From Porticoccus sp041581635 (lineage in GTDB: Bacteria; Pseudomonadota; Gammaproteobacteria; Pseudomonadales; Porticoccaceae), in contig JBFICW010000010.1 of NCBI GenBank assembly GCA_041581635.1, positions 1 to 64,000 on the forward strand: 64,000 bases of DNA. The letters run 5' to 3'. How positions within the stretch are numbered: position 1 is the first letter of the stretch; the number at the start of each line of letters is the position of its first letter. The position numbers were made by a program, and so were the translations under genes. Below the pieces are notes generated by a model. That model did no database searches. It was not told where the DNA came from and saw nothing but the letters and a program-made list of their open reading frames with translations. Of this stretch, positions 42,321 through 51,065 are shown in pieces.

Positions 42321-43916
42321 ATGGGACATCGATTTTCAGAAATCACGTTTACTGAATCTGTCCTTGATGTACAGCAGGAATTGGGTAGTCGTGCTTCCTA
42401 TACCCACATGGCGGACGGAGAGGACTACAACCATCGGTTAGGTGAGCAGGAGGCTCAATTTATTGCCGCCCGGGACAGTTTTTATATGGCCAGTGTCAGT
42501 GAAACTGGTTGGCCTTACCTGCAACACCGCGGTGGTCCTGTGGGGTTTATGCGTGTACTGGATGAAAAGACCATCGGCTTTGCCGATTTCAGCGGCAACC
42601 GCCAATACATCAGTACCGGCAATTTTAGAAAGGATAATCGCGTTGCCTTGTTTTTTATGGACTATCCCAATCGGAGGCGTCTCAAACTCCTGGGGCGGGT
42701 GCGAGAAATCGGCACCGATGACGTCGAGCAACTTGCTCAGCTCGAGGTAAATGATTATCGGGCTCGTGTGGAACGCGGCTTTGTTATTGATGTGGAAGGT
42801 TTTGACTGGAACTGCCCGCAGCATATTACACCGCGTTATACCGAGTCTCATATCGAAGAGTTGATGACTTCGTTGAGGGCAGAAAATCAGCAGTTAAAGT
42901 TGCAGCAAAGTGAGGAGGGCCGTCAGTCGATTGCTGAGACCCGCGTCGAGGTATGGGGCGATGGTCCATTGGCCCTGAAAATTACAGGTATCCGTCAGTT
43001 AACACCCGGAATCAGAGCCTATGAATTGCGCGATCCAATGGGCGGTGAACTTCCAGCCATCTCTGCGGGTTCACACCTTCGTATTCCGGTATTGTTGCCC
43101 AATGGTGAGGCCACCATACGCCATTATTCCATCTGCTCTAACCCGGCGCGACGGGATAGGTATGAAATTGCGGTATTAAAAGAAGACCGTGGTTTGGGTG
43201 GTTCAAAGGCAGTTCATGAACAGTTTGATCTGGGGCTAACGTTGCGCTGTGATCCGCCCGAGAATTACTTTCCCCTGCACCCGGATAGCCGTCCAGCGGT
43301 CTTCATTGCCGGGGGGATCGGTATTACCCCCATCAAATCTATGGCTCAGGCATTAGCTGCCAGGGGTTGCCCGCTGGAGTTACATTATGCGGGTCGCAGT
43401 GATCGCGAGATGACGTTTAGTGACCGGCTGGGTTGGGAGTTTGGCGAACAGATATTCCTCTATCGTTCGGAGCAGGGTGAACGTCTGGATATTCCCCGAT
43501 TGTTAATGGCCTCGCCAGACAATGCAGAAATCTATGTCTGTGGGCCAGGCCGTTTGATTGATGCCGTGGTAAAGACGGCCAATGAATTAAATATCAATTC
43601 AGAACGTATTCACTTTGAGCGTTTTACCACCGTACACGATGTAAATGATCGCCCCATCACCGTAGAACTCAATAGATCCAAAACAATCCTTCAGGTTAAC
43701 GCAGATCAAAGCATCCTCGATGCCATGTTGGATGCCGGCGTGGCTGCGCCATATAGCTGTCGAACCGGTCAGTGTAAATCCTGTGTTGTGAAAGTGCTGG
43801 CCGGTGAGCCGGAACATAGAGATTCCGTACTAACAGAGGGTGAGAGGCAGGATTCACAGCTGATGTGCTCCTGCGTCTCCCGTGCTGTTGGTGAAAAATT
43901 AACGTTGGATATTTAA
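42321..43916 (+). CDS. PNPOx-like / ferredoxin-reductase / 2Fe-2S ferredoxin fusion protein
   Basis: This roughly 531-residue protein has three parts. Residues about 20-190 are a pyridoxamine-5'-phosphate-oxidase-like FMN-binding domain (FYMASVSETGWPYLQHRGGP, NFRKDNRVALFFMDYPNRRRL). About 225-440 is an FAD/NAD reductase domain (RHYSICSNPARRD, VFIAGGIGITPIKSMA, EIYVCGPGRLIDAV). The last 85 residues are a plant-type ferredoxin with CRTGQCKSC and a fourth Cys in LMCSC. The order gives an electron path from NAD(P)H through FAD and [2Fe-2S] to an FMN site. The ATG at 42321 has AGAGG upstream and is preferred to the frame opening at 42276. Probably in the LysR-controlled group. Confidence 0.9.
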   Translation: MGHRFSEITFTESVLDVQQELGSRASYTHMADGEDYNHRLGEQEAQFIAARDSFYMASVSETGWPYLQHRGGPVGFMRVLDEKTIGFADFSGNRQYISTGNFRKDNRVALFFMDYPNRRRLKLLGRVREIGTDDVEQLAQLEVNDYRARVERGFVIDVEGFDWNCPQHITPRYTESHIEELMTSLRAENQQLKLQQSEEGRQSIAETRVEVWGDGPLALKITGIRQLTPGIRAYELRDPMGGELPAISAGSHLRIPVLLPNGEATIRHYSICSNPARRDRYEIAVLKEDRGLGGSKAVHEQFDLGLTLRCDPPENYFPLHPDSRPAVFIAGGIGITPIKSMAQALAARGCPLELHYAGRSDREMTFSDRLGWEFGEQIFLYRSEQGERLDIPRLLMASPDNAEIYVCGPGRLIDAVVKTANELNINSERIHFERFTTVHDVNDRPITVELNRSKTILQVNADQSILDAMLDAGVAAPYSCRTGQCKSCVVKVLAGEPEHRDSVLTEGERQDSQLMCSCVSRAVGEKLTLDI

Positions 43917-43933
43917 TTGAAAGGAAAGTGACA

Positions 43934-44431
43934 ATGAACATAAAGCTAAACTCGCTGTTAGCGAACCAGATGCGGCCACCGCTGCCGCCATTTAATCGGG
44001 AAACAGCCATGGAAAAAGTTCGCCTGGCAGAGGATGCCTGGAATACCTGTGACCCTGAACGTATCGCTCTTGCTTACACTGAAGGCAGTCATTGGCGAAA
44101 TCGTGCAGAATTTATTCACGGTCGAAGAGATATTATCAAGTTCTTAACCCGTAAATGGGTGAGAGAGCTTGAGTACCGGTTGATAAAAGAATTGTGGACT
44201 TTTGATACAGAACGTATCGCCGTTCGTTTTGCCTATGAGTGGCACGACTACTCCGGGCAGTGGTTCCGTTCCTATGGCAATGAGAACTGGGAATTCAATG
44301 ATAGGGGTTTGATGCGGCATCGTATCGCCAGTATTAATGATTTGGCCATTAGTGAGTCTGAACGAAAATTTCATTGGCCAGTGGGAAGAAGGCCGGATGA
44401 GCACCCGGGATTGTCTGATCTGGGTTTGTAG
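43934..44431 (+). CDS. DUF1348 (NTF2-like) protein
   Basis: This roughly 165-residue protein has a SnoaL/NTF2-like cone fold of the DUF1348 type: a first helix KVRLAEDAWNTCDPERIALAYT, the segment HWRNRAEFIHGRRDIIKFL, and strands AVRFAYEWHDYSGQWFRSYGNENWEF. The family has no firm activity. AAGGA lies 8 bases before the ATG at 43934, which starts 17 bases after the fusion reductase gene. It is last in the plus-strand group and ends at an inverted repeat. A small enzyme for the same unknown substrate is plausible. Confidence 0.85.
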   Translation: MNIKLNSLLANQMRPPLPPFNRETAMEKVRLAEDAWNTCDPERIALAYTEGSHWRNRAEFIHGRRDIIKFLTRKWVRELEYRLIKELWTFDTERIAVRFAYEWHDYSGQWFRSYGNENWEFNDRGLMRHRIASINDLAISESERKFHWPVGRRPDEHPGLSDLGL

Positions 44432-44453
44432 TGGGGGAAATAGAAAGTTTATG

Positions 44454-44492
44454 GGTCGGGCCACACCGGAAAAATTCCGGTTGTGGCCGACC
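44454..44492. terminator. Long inverted repeat between convergent genes
   Basis: GGTCGGGCCACACCGGAA and TTCCGGTTGTGGCCGACC form a stem of about 17 pairs with two single-base offsets and a 3-base A loop. It lies between the convergent DUF1348 and cytochrome c peroxidase genes and probably terminates both. The downstream T-run is moderate on the plus strand. Confidence 0.78.
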
Positions 44493-44514
44493 TTAATATC
44501 AACTTTTTGACGAA

Positions 44515-45513
44515 TTATTGGCGGTCTGACATAGATAGTTTAGTGACAGATCTTGTGTCACTGAGACTGTTCAGAAACGCGGTAATGTCACTGGTTTCTT
44601 GGGCATTTAGTGTTTTACCCAATTGCAGTTCTGCCATGGTTTGTACCGCTTCTTCCAGTGTGGCCACATGGCCGTCATGGAAGTAGGGTGCAGTCAATGC
44701 AATATTTCGCAGTGTCGGCACCTTAAACCAAAAGTTGTGTCTGTCGTCGCCCGTCACTTGTGCCAGGCCGATATCAGCCTTGTTTTCGTAGGGCTTCATT
44801 ACCCCCAGTTTTTGGTAGGTTTGTCCACCGAGCAGAGCACCGCTATGACAACCGGCACAGCCATTATTTATGAAACTTTTCAGCCCGCGTTTTTCTGCGT
44901 CATTGAGTGCATGATTGTCGCCTTTCAGGTAATTATCAAAGCGGTCACGGGTAATCAATGTGCGTTCGAAGGCGGCGATGGCCAGGGCGATATTGTCGTA
45001 GTTCAGACTGTCTTTCCCCAGTGTTTGCTCAAACAGTTCGGGGTATTCCGTTGCCGATAGTTTTTTAACAACGGTGTCGGGGTTTGGCATGCCCATTTCG
45101 ATAGGATTGAGAATGGGGCCCTTGGCCTGTTCGATAAGATCGGCAGCACGACCATCCCAGAATTGCTTAAACTGAAGTCCGGCATTCAATACCGTGGGGG
45201 CATTGCGACCGCCGCGTTCACCATTGGCGCCAGGTGACGTTGCTTCACCATCGTCGCCACCCGTCATCACGTTGTGGCAGCTGGCACAGGATTGATTGTC
45301 GTTAATGGAAAGACGAGGGTCGTGATATAACTTGTTACCCAGAGAGATCAACGCCTCAGTGTCATTTTCTGCGCCTGGCATTTGTTCTGGTAGTGGCTTA
45401 AACAGTGATTGTGCCTGTGTCTGAAGTGTGTCTGCCGATGCATGATTGAATAGAACTACACCCAGAAAAAGACTAAGAGTGGGAAGTGAAGATATGATGT
45501 TTCTCAATGACAT
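44515..45513 (-). CDS. Di-haem cytochrome c peroxidase/MauG family protein
   Basis: This 332-residue periplasmic protein has a signal peptide (LSLFLGVVLFNHASA) and two haem-attachment motifs, CASCH at residues 76-80 and CAGCH at 219-223. Fold marks are LGNKLYHDPRLSINDNQSC, RNAPTVLNAGLQFKQFWDGRA and KVPTLRNIALTAPYFHDG. CcpA-type enzymes reduce hydrogen peroxide with electrons from cytochrome c. It is convergent with the redox group and divergent from nothing close on its other side. The nearest upstream gene on the same strand is the DUF2970 gene at 45651. Confidence 0.92.
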   Translation of the reverse strand: MSLRNIISSLPTLSLFLGVVLFNHASADTLQTQAQSLFKPLPEQMPGAENDTEALISLGNKLYHDPRLSINDNQSCASCHNVMTGGDDGEATSPGANGERGGRNAPTVLNAGLQFKQFWDGRAADLIEQAKGPILNPIEMGMPNPDTVVKKLSATEYPELFEQTLGKDSLNYDNIALAIAAFERTLITRDRFDNYLKGDNHALNDAEKRGLKSFINNGCAGCHSGALLGGQTYQKLGVMKPYENKADIGLAQVTGDDRHNFWFKVPTLRNIALTAPYFHDGHVATLEEAVQTMAELQLGKTLNAQETSDITAFLNSLSDTRSVTKLSMSDRQ

Positions 45514-45650
45514 TTCTGTTTCCTTGTAGTGAGCGGCGGCTAATTTAGCGGAGGCAATGGATAGTTTCTATTGATATGTTTTTATTTCGTCAATAAATAA
45601 TAGCTATTGATAAAGTTCATGGCCTGGATAAGGGAAATAAGGGGGCCGGA

Positions 45651-45935
45651 TCACGGCGTGAAATACTTGATCGCCAGTTGAGAGGCGATAAAACAAAATG
45701 AGAAAAAGAAGATCATCGAGATAATCCCCGCCAGGATAATCGACTTTGGGTTGTCTTCCAGCAGGTCTGTGGCTCGTTTTAGACCCTTGCCTCGCTGCAG
45801 TTGAAAGAGGAGGCAAAATGCCTGGGCGATAATCTCCAGAAAACTGAGGTTCTGCCTGTTGGGTTCTTCTTCAACCGTTTTAAAGACGGGGTGGGCATCG
45901 TACTCAATATTTTGCTGTTCGTTGTTTGTAGTCAT
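45651..45935 (-). CDS. DUF2970-family membrane protein
   Basis: This roughly 94-residue protein has a cytoplasmic N-terminus, a short amphipathic helix (LSFLEIIAQAFCLLFQLQ), a basic stretch and one membrane helix at the C-terminus (SIILAGIISMIFFFSFCFIAS). This order matches what I recall of DUF2970, a small inner-membrane family of unknown function. GGAG lies 11 bases before the ATG at 45935, a little far. The frame continues to 46049, but that part has no family character. It is divergent from the MocR gene. Confidence 0.72.
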   Translation of the reverse strand: MTTNNEQQNIEYDAHPVFKTVEEEPNRQNLSFLEIIAQAFCLLFQLQRGKGLKRATDLLEDNPKSIILAGIISMIFFFSFCFIASQLAIKYFTP

Positions 45936-46060
45936 GGTCGGCAACACTCCAGTAAGGCTAGCCATAAACTCTAGCGCACCCGCTGAAAAGTATACAGATA
46001 CAGAAAAATACTTTTTTAAGGTACAGTTGTAGTTGTCATAGTGCTGCACCCAAAGAGCAA

Positions 46061-47482
46061 ATGTTTGTTGTGAGTGATTATCAATACCAAAAGCTAGTAG
46101 ATCATTTCACCAGGGAAATTAAAGAGGGTGTACTACCTACCGGTACCAAAATGCCGTCTATAAGGTCGCTTTCCCGTATTCAGAAGGTGTCCAAAACAAC
46201 GGTGATTACGGCCTACAGCCAGCTTGAAGCAAAAGGGCTGATTGAATCCAGACCCAAATCCGGTTTTTTTGTCGGCCTGCACAACACGGATGCTTTTAAG
46301 TTAAGGCACCCGGAAACCAGCCAGCCGACGGTCAAGCCTGCTCTCGTATCAACCAGCCAGATCATCATGGATATTATGGAAAAGGCTGCATCCTTTGATT
46401 TACTTCCCAAGGTGGATCAACAGGCAGGAAATGTGGAGTTGAGGCAATGCCTTTCCCGAGCACAGCGAAGGGAAAAAGAAATAGAGCAGCATTATTATGA
46501 CGAACCCTTAGGTCATTTGGCATTACGGCAACAACTAGCATCACGCATGTACCATTCACAGCGTGATGTTTCCCCTGAAGAGATCGTCATCACCCATGGT
46601 TGCCAGCACTCACTGTTGCTTGCTCTGATGGCATCCACAGAGTCAGGGGATATTGTGGCCATTGAGTCACCAGGTTTTTATGGTGCCATTCAATTACTGG
46701 AAGCCTTTAACCGAAAAGTGATCGAAATGCCGAGCTCATCCTCTACAGGTATGGATGTTGAGGCATTTGAGCAGGCTGTGAATCAATGGGATATTAAAGC
46801 GCTAATCGTTTCTCCCAATTATTCAACACCCACTGGTGCATGTATGCCAGATCATAGAAAAAAACAATTGTTGGCATGCTGCATTAAGCAAAAGATAGTG
46901 ATAATCGAAGATGATGTTTACAGCGATTTATATTTTGGCTTGAACAAGCCACGGAGTATCTACTCTTTTGATACAACGGGTACCGTTATCCTTTGCTCTT
47001 CATTTTCAAAAACCTTATCGAGAGATCTTCGGCTGGGTTGGATGTTACCGGGGAAATTAATTCAAAAATCCAAACGGCTAAAGATCGTCACCTCCATTTC
47101 TACAGGTATTACGTTGCAAAAAGGGGTGGCGATGTATTTAGGCCAAGGAAGTTATGAGCGATATATCAAAAAGAGGCGGCGCGAACTGGAAGTGCAATCC
47201 ATACAATGGCAGGGTGCTATCAAAGACCATTTGTTATCGGTGCAGAGCTGCTCTTCCCCCAGAGGAGGTCTCTCTTTATGGGCAGAATTACCAAGCAATG
47301 TTGACACCATAAAGCTTTATGAAAAAGCCCAGAAAAAGGGCATTACGATAACGCCCGGATCCTTGTTTAGCCCTCAAAATAAATATCGAAATTATCTGCG
47401 TTTGAGCTTTTCTGAGGTGTTAACGGATAAAAGAAATGAGGCATTAATTTGCCTGGAAGAACTTATTCAAGATTTTCGATAA
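46061..47482 (+). CDS. MocR/GntR-type regulator with aminotransferase domain
   Basis: This 473-residue regulator has an N-terminal GntR winged helix (YQKLVDHFTREIKEGVLPTGTKMPSIRSLS, about 7-75) and a fold-type I aminotransferase-like domain (about 110-470). The PLP lysine is in LCSSFSKTLSRDLRLGWML, with NYSTPTGACM and EDDVYSDLYF nearby. MocR proteins use PLP as effector and control aminotransferase, pyridoxine or amine genes. The target is not obvious: neighbours are the DUF2970 gene (divergent, 125 bases) and a small unknown gene. It starts at ATG 46061; the ribosome site is weak. Confidence 0.92.
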   Translation: MFVVSDYQYQKLVDHFTREIKEGVLPTGTKMPSIRSLSRIQKVSKTTVITAYSQLEAKGLIESRPKSGFFVGLHNTDAFKLRHPETSQPTVKPALVSTSQIIMDIMEKAASFDLLPKVDQQAGNVELRQCLSRAQRREKEIEQHYYDEPLGHLALRQQLASRMYHSQRDVSPEEIVITHGCQHSLLLALMASTESGDIVAIESPGFYGAIQLLEAFNRKVIEMPSSSSTGMDVEAFEQAVNQWDIKALIVSPNYSTPTGACMPDHRKKQLLACCIKQKIVIIEDDVYSDLYFGLNKPRSIYSFDTTGTVILCSSFSKTLSRDLRLGWMLPGKLIQKSKRLKIVTSISTGITLQKGVAMYLGQGSYERYIKKRRRELEVQSIQWQGAIKDHLLSVQSCSSPRGGLSLWAELPSNVDTIKLYEKAQKKGITITPGSLFSPQNKYRNYLRLSFSEVLTDKRNEALICLEELIQDFR

Positions 47483-47623
47483 TGCTATTTATCAAACAGT
47501 TACATTTTTCCTGTGGCGAAACTGTACTTGTAATAATAGATTTACTGTCCCTGTTAATAACTACTAGGTAAATGATAGTTTGATTCACCGTATCTTATTG
47601 TTATTCGTGGATTAGAGGGGCAT

Positions 47624-47935
47624 ATGCTTACAACAAAAGGGCCAAGGGATTTTGTACATCTAGATGAGTTTTGGGCAGCTGATGAGTTATGGGAGAGCTA
47701 TTTTCTGGATAAAAAAATCTGGGTGTATGTCGATGAATATAGAGGCGGTCTCCCCGGGGATCTGGATTATAGCCGGATCGTTATTCATGGGGGTGAGAAT
47801 AAAGGGTGGCTATACAGCCGAAGGTTAGCAGAGCAAATCGAAGTTCATGCTGTGCTCGATAAAACAAGGGTGCCTGTTTCAGAAAGTCAGCTTCAATCCT
47901 TAGGTTTTATTCCCTGGAAAGATAGTTATATTTAA
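47624..47935 (+). CDS. Small protein of unknown function
   Basis: This 103-residue cytoplasmic protein is rich in Trp, Tyr and acidic residues (DEFWAADELWESYFLDKK, VYVDEYRGGLPGDLDYS). I recognise no family. GAGGGG about 4 bases before the ATG supports it as a real gene. It lies alone between the MocR gene and a convergent membrane-hydrolase gene. Function unknown. Confidence 0.6.
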   Translation: MLTTKGPRDFVHLDEFWAADELWESYFLDKKIWVYVDEYRGGLPGDLDYSRIVIHGGENKGWLYSRRLAEQIEVHAVLDKTRVPVSESQLQSLGFIPWKDSYI

Positions 47936-47955
47936 TCAAGTAAGCCCCTATCTAC

Positions 47956-47982
47956 AAAAATAAAAACCACCCATGCGAGGGG
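47956..47982 (-). terminator. Terminator of the YdjM-like gene
   Basis: Read on the minus strand, AACCCCC and GGGTGGTT form a stem with one bulge, followed by a run TTTATTTTT. It lies directly downstream of the membrane-hydrolase gene and may also end the small gene at 47624. Confidence 0.68.
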
Positions 47983-47986
47983 GTTG

Positions 47987-48988
47987 TTATTCGTTAAGCA
48001 TCGAGATTAACGTTTTTAGCCTATCCATACGGTTTCCTCGGCGAGTAAAGAAATTAACATGTTCGCCGTTGTGTCGGCTCTTCGATAGTTTTATGCCCCA
48101 TAGCGGGGAAATCTGGTGGGGTAGAAGTGAGTAGCGGATATCGACGATGCCCAGATGATCCTCGGGGTCTATCCCTAGATAGCCAGCAGAAAACCATCCA
48201 AAGCGTTGAATATCTCGGGCCTGCTGAGAATGTGGGTCTAACCAGGGGTAGTCGCGGTCTAAATTAATCTTTTTGGCGCTATCCCCGGGCCATACTCGTT
48301 GCTTGAATAGACCTGGTTTTATGGCATCTACATAGAATTTATCATCGGTTTCATAGACCAGTTTCCACACCAGAATATTGGCAAAGCTGGGTTTGGCTTC
48401 CAGTCGTAGTGGTTGATGCCCTCGATTTTCGGCGAGTTGTTGCCCTATATTCAGTGCTCGCTCATGTTGAATAATACCCAAGCTCAAATAAAAGGAACCC
48501 CAAATAATAGCGCCCCACAGGTAACGGCGGGATTTCAGTTTGGCTGCCAATATAATCAGTGCCAGCAAGGGTAGGGTAAACAGTGGGTCAATGACCGAAA
48601 TAATATCCCAGGAAATTCGGTGATCAGAGATGGGCCACAGTAGTAGAGTGCCGTAACTGGTGCATCCATCGAGTACCCCGTGGGTTGCAAAACCCAGTAA
48701 GCTCCAAAGGTAAATGGACTTAAAACCCAGTTGCCAAGGCTTGGCGAGTAGCAGGTAAAAAACCAGAGCGCATATCAGTGCACCAATGGGAATAAACAAC
48801 AGTGAATGGGTGAATTGACGATGAAATTCCAGGGCAAGCAAAGGGTCACTGGATGATCGTATCAAGACATCGAGGTCTGGAGCCATGCCTGCCAGCGCAC
48901 CAATGACGCCTGCTTTGGCCAGTGTTTTGGCTTCGCCATTGGTTTGGGCTAACGCAGCACCGACTACACCTTGGGTTATGGGGTCCAT
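47987..48988 (-). CDS. YdjM-family membrane-bound metal-dependent hydrolase-like protein
   Basis: This 333-residue inner-membrane protein starts MDPITQGVVGAALAQ and has the family metal-ligand segment MAPDLDVLIR, FHRQFTHSLLFIPIG and TPHGVLDGCTSYG-like THGVLDGCTSYGTLLLW. These His and Asp residues are the recurring feature of the YdjM/DUF457 membrane group; the enzyme activity is unproven. It has about six membrane helices in the first 170 residues and a soluble C-terminal half. No partner gene is next to it. Confidence 0.88.
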   Translation of the reverse strand: MDPITQGVVGAALAQTNGEAKTLAKAGVIGALAGMAPDLDVLIRSSSDPLLALEFHRQFTHSLLFIPIGALICALVFYLLLAKPWQLGFKSIYLWSLLGFATHGVLDGCTSYGTLLLWPISDHRISWDIISVIDPLFTLPLLALIILAAKLKSRRYLWGAIIWGSFYLSLGIIQHERALNIGQQLAENRGHQPLRLEAKPSFANILVWKLVYETDDKFYVDAIKPGLFKQRVWPGDSAKKINLDRDYPWLDPHSQQARDIQRFGWFSAGYLGIDPEDHLGIVDIRYSLLPHQISPLWGIKLSKSRHNGEHVNFFTRRGNRMDRLKTLISMLNE

Positions 48989-49318
48989 GAGGGCTCTCTT
49001 TGTATCAATCTATCCCAGTTTCAATCTATTTTTGCCCCGCTATCATATGATAAGCAGCGCCATTAATTTAATAGTCATAAAGGCTCAGGCAAGCATACAT
49101 CTAAACCAGTCCTGCCTGCAGTGTTCTCAATGTATATCGATGATTTGTCATTAAGCCATTAGCTAAAAGAGACGAACATCTTTTTTGAAAGAGCGAATGT
49201 TTAAAGGTGTGTGCTTGAATTTTATGGCTTTCAGGTTTGTCTCGGTTACCACCGTGGTCTTGGCCAGTCTTTGTGCGATGAAAAAAGTGGCAATCGCTGG
49301 GGACTCACTCGCTGGGTG
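48989..49318. other. Non-coding region upstream of the YdjM-like gene
   Basis: I see no supported gene in these 330 bases. One 42-codon frame at 49197-49325 opens with ATG but lacks a ribosome site and overlaps the end of the transglutaminase gene on the other strand. The region probably carries the promoter of the YdjM-like gene. Confidence 0.5.
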
Positions 49319-50125
49319 TTATTGACTAGGAATATTTTCTTGGTTAATGCGCCGTACACATACCTGTTGTTTGGTGGGATATAGCGGGCGTCCAAACTGA
49401 TTGTAAATAGCGACATCGGCCGCATCGCGACCATAGCCAATGGCTACATACCCTCCATTCTTTTGGGCCTGTGTGGCATCAAAGGAGTACCAGCGACCAC
49501 CGACATAGGCTTCAAACCATGCATGCAGCTCCATAGGATTCAACCCATAGAGATAACCAACCACCATACGAGCAGGAATGCTCAGGCTCCGGCACAATGC
49601 GATTCCCAGGTGAGAGAGGTCTCTGCAGACGCCCGATTGCCTGGCATTGACCTCGATGGCCGATACTTGAGCGTCGCTATTATAGGGGTCGTAATAAATG
49701 GTGTTTCGCAGCCAGGTTTCTATGGCTGCAACCTGGTCGTAGCCCATAAGCGCACCATTGGTAATAGACATCGCCATTTGGCTGAAGCGGTCGGATTCAC
49801 AGTAGCGGCTGGGTAATAAGTAATTGAGCAGGGCGTCGGGGAGATCTTGGATCTCGACAAACATGGCGCCGGGCGCCACATCCACATGATCAGAGATCAT
49901 CACTTCTGCAGCGGTGTGTATTGAGAAAGCGCCAGGCTGTGCAATCAGTCGCTGGCAAAGGTTGCCGTATATATCGGTAAACTCGAATACGGGAACACTG
50001 GGGGTGAGTTTGTATTCCTCGCTGGCAACCCATTGCTGTGCACCGCTACGTGCCCTCAGCATAAGTACAAAAGGTGTTGGCTCCTCAATATCGAACTCTA
50101 GGTCACAACTGGTGTGTAACCACAT
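49319..50125 (-). CDS. Transglutaminase-like cysteine protease
   Basis: This 268-residue transglutaminase-fold protein has its Cys, His and Asp in RQSGVCRDLSHLGIALCR, LHAWFEAYVGGRWYSFDATQ. These match the triad of bacterial transglutaminase-like peptidases. The N-terminal 120 residues are beta-rich, as in the family. No signal peptide. It is last in the six-gene ATP-grasp/alpha-E/transglutaminase run, 55 bases after the preceding gene. It is shorter than the two other transglutaminases here and could be a peptidase for a linked small peptide. Confidence 0.88.
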   Translation of the reverse strand: MWLHTSCDLEFDIEEPTPFVLMLRARSGAQQWVASEEYKLTPSVPVFEFTDIYGNLCQRLIAQPGAFSIHTAAEVMISDHVDVAPGAMFVEIQDLPDALLNYLLPSRYCESDRFSQMAMSITNGALMGYDQVAAIETWLRNTIYYDPYNSDAQVSAIEVNARQSGVCRDLSHLGIALCRSLSIPARMVVGYLYGLNPMELHAWFEAYVGGRWYSFDATQAQKNGGYVAIGYGRDAADVAIYNQFGRPLYPTKQQVCVRRINQENIPSQ

Positions 50126-50180
50126 ATATCACCTCTTTATGGGAGAGTGTGAATGAAAAAATGGTACCTCGGTAACAACG

Positions 50181-51065
50181 TCATTCCTTTAAACGGGAAA
50201 CATCAACGGAGACTTCCAGTCTTGGTGATTCTCCACCGCCGAAGATGACACCTTTGACTGGTGTGACATCGAGATAGTCACGGCCAAACGCAGTGACAAT
50301 GTGCTGACTGTTAGCTTGTTTATTGTTGGTGGGATCAAACTCCACCCAACCTTCATGGGGGCAAAAATAAGCAATCCACGCATGTGTTGCATCGGCTCCC
50401 ACTAATTTTGTTTCCCCTGGTTTGGGAAGTGTTTCGATGTAGCCGGAGACGTATCTGGCGGGTATTCCCATCGCTCTAAGGCAGCCGATCTCTAGGTGCG
50501 CAAAGTCTTGGCATACGCCTCGCTTGTGCTCGAGCACATCGCTCAGGGGGGTGGCAATCGTCGTGAAATTTGAATCGTAGGAAAAATCGTTGAATATTCG
50601 GGTAGTCAGATCGCTGACGCATGAATTCAGAGAGCGGTCGATATGAAATGACGGCCTGGCGTATTCCTTTAACGCTTCATTGCTCTCAATCATTGGTGAG
50701 TTTAGTAAAAACTCACGTGCTTCGATGATTTCTTGATTCATAGTCTGGCGTAGATAGTTCAGCGAGTCACCGTATGAAACCCCGAGGTCCAAATCAAATT
50801 CACGCGTATCATCGTTAATTTGAACGTCACTGACAGCGGTAATGATTAATTCAGTGTGTGGCTTCTGAATTTCAAAATTGTAGGTTTTGTTGCCAAAGTA
50901 ATCCGTTCGTTTGCGCGCTTTTGCGGGCTCAGGTGAGAATGTGACAAGACTTGTGAGGCAGCGCTGGTGTTCGGTGTTTCTGGGGACAACGTTGGCCAGG
51001 TTGTAGCAGCGTGTGACACGCTGTGCGTATTTGTAGTGTGTGATATGACGAATCCGATAGAGCAT
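50181..51065 (-). CDS. Transglutaminase-family protein with N-terminal domain
   Basis: This 294-residue protein has the bacterial transglutaminase N-terminal domain (YRIRHITHYKYAQRVTRCYN, about 2-85) followed by the core: Cys in EHKRGVCQDFAHLEIGCLRAM, His in ADATHAWIAYF and Asp in WVEFDPTNN. Members are predicted amide-bond hydrolases. The start codon shares a base with the upstream stop (TAATG), so it is coupled to the ATP-grasp/alpha-E fusion gene. Such pairs recur next to alpha-E proteins in many bacteria. Confidence 0.92.
   Translation of the reverse strand: MLYRIRHITHYKYAQRVTRCYNLANVVPRNTEHQRCLTSLVTFSPEPAKARKRTDYFGNKTYNFEIQKPHTELIITAVSDVQINDDTREFDLDLGVSYGDSLNYLRQTMNQEIIEAREFLLNSPMIESNEALKEYARPSFHIDRSLNSCVSDLTTRIFNDFSYDSNFTTIATPLSDVLEHKRGVCQDFAHLEIGCLRAMGIPARYVSGYIETLPKPGETKLVGADATHAWIAYFCPHEGWVEFDPTNNKQANSQHIVTAFGRDYLDVTPVKGVIFGGGESPRLEVSVDVSRLKE

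Noticed and set aside
49197..49325. 42-codon plus-strand frame
   Set aside because: No ribosome site or recognisable features, and it overlaps the end of the transglutaminase gene on the other strand.
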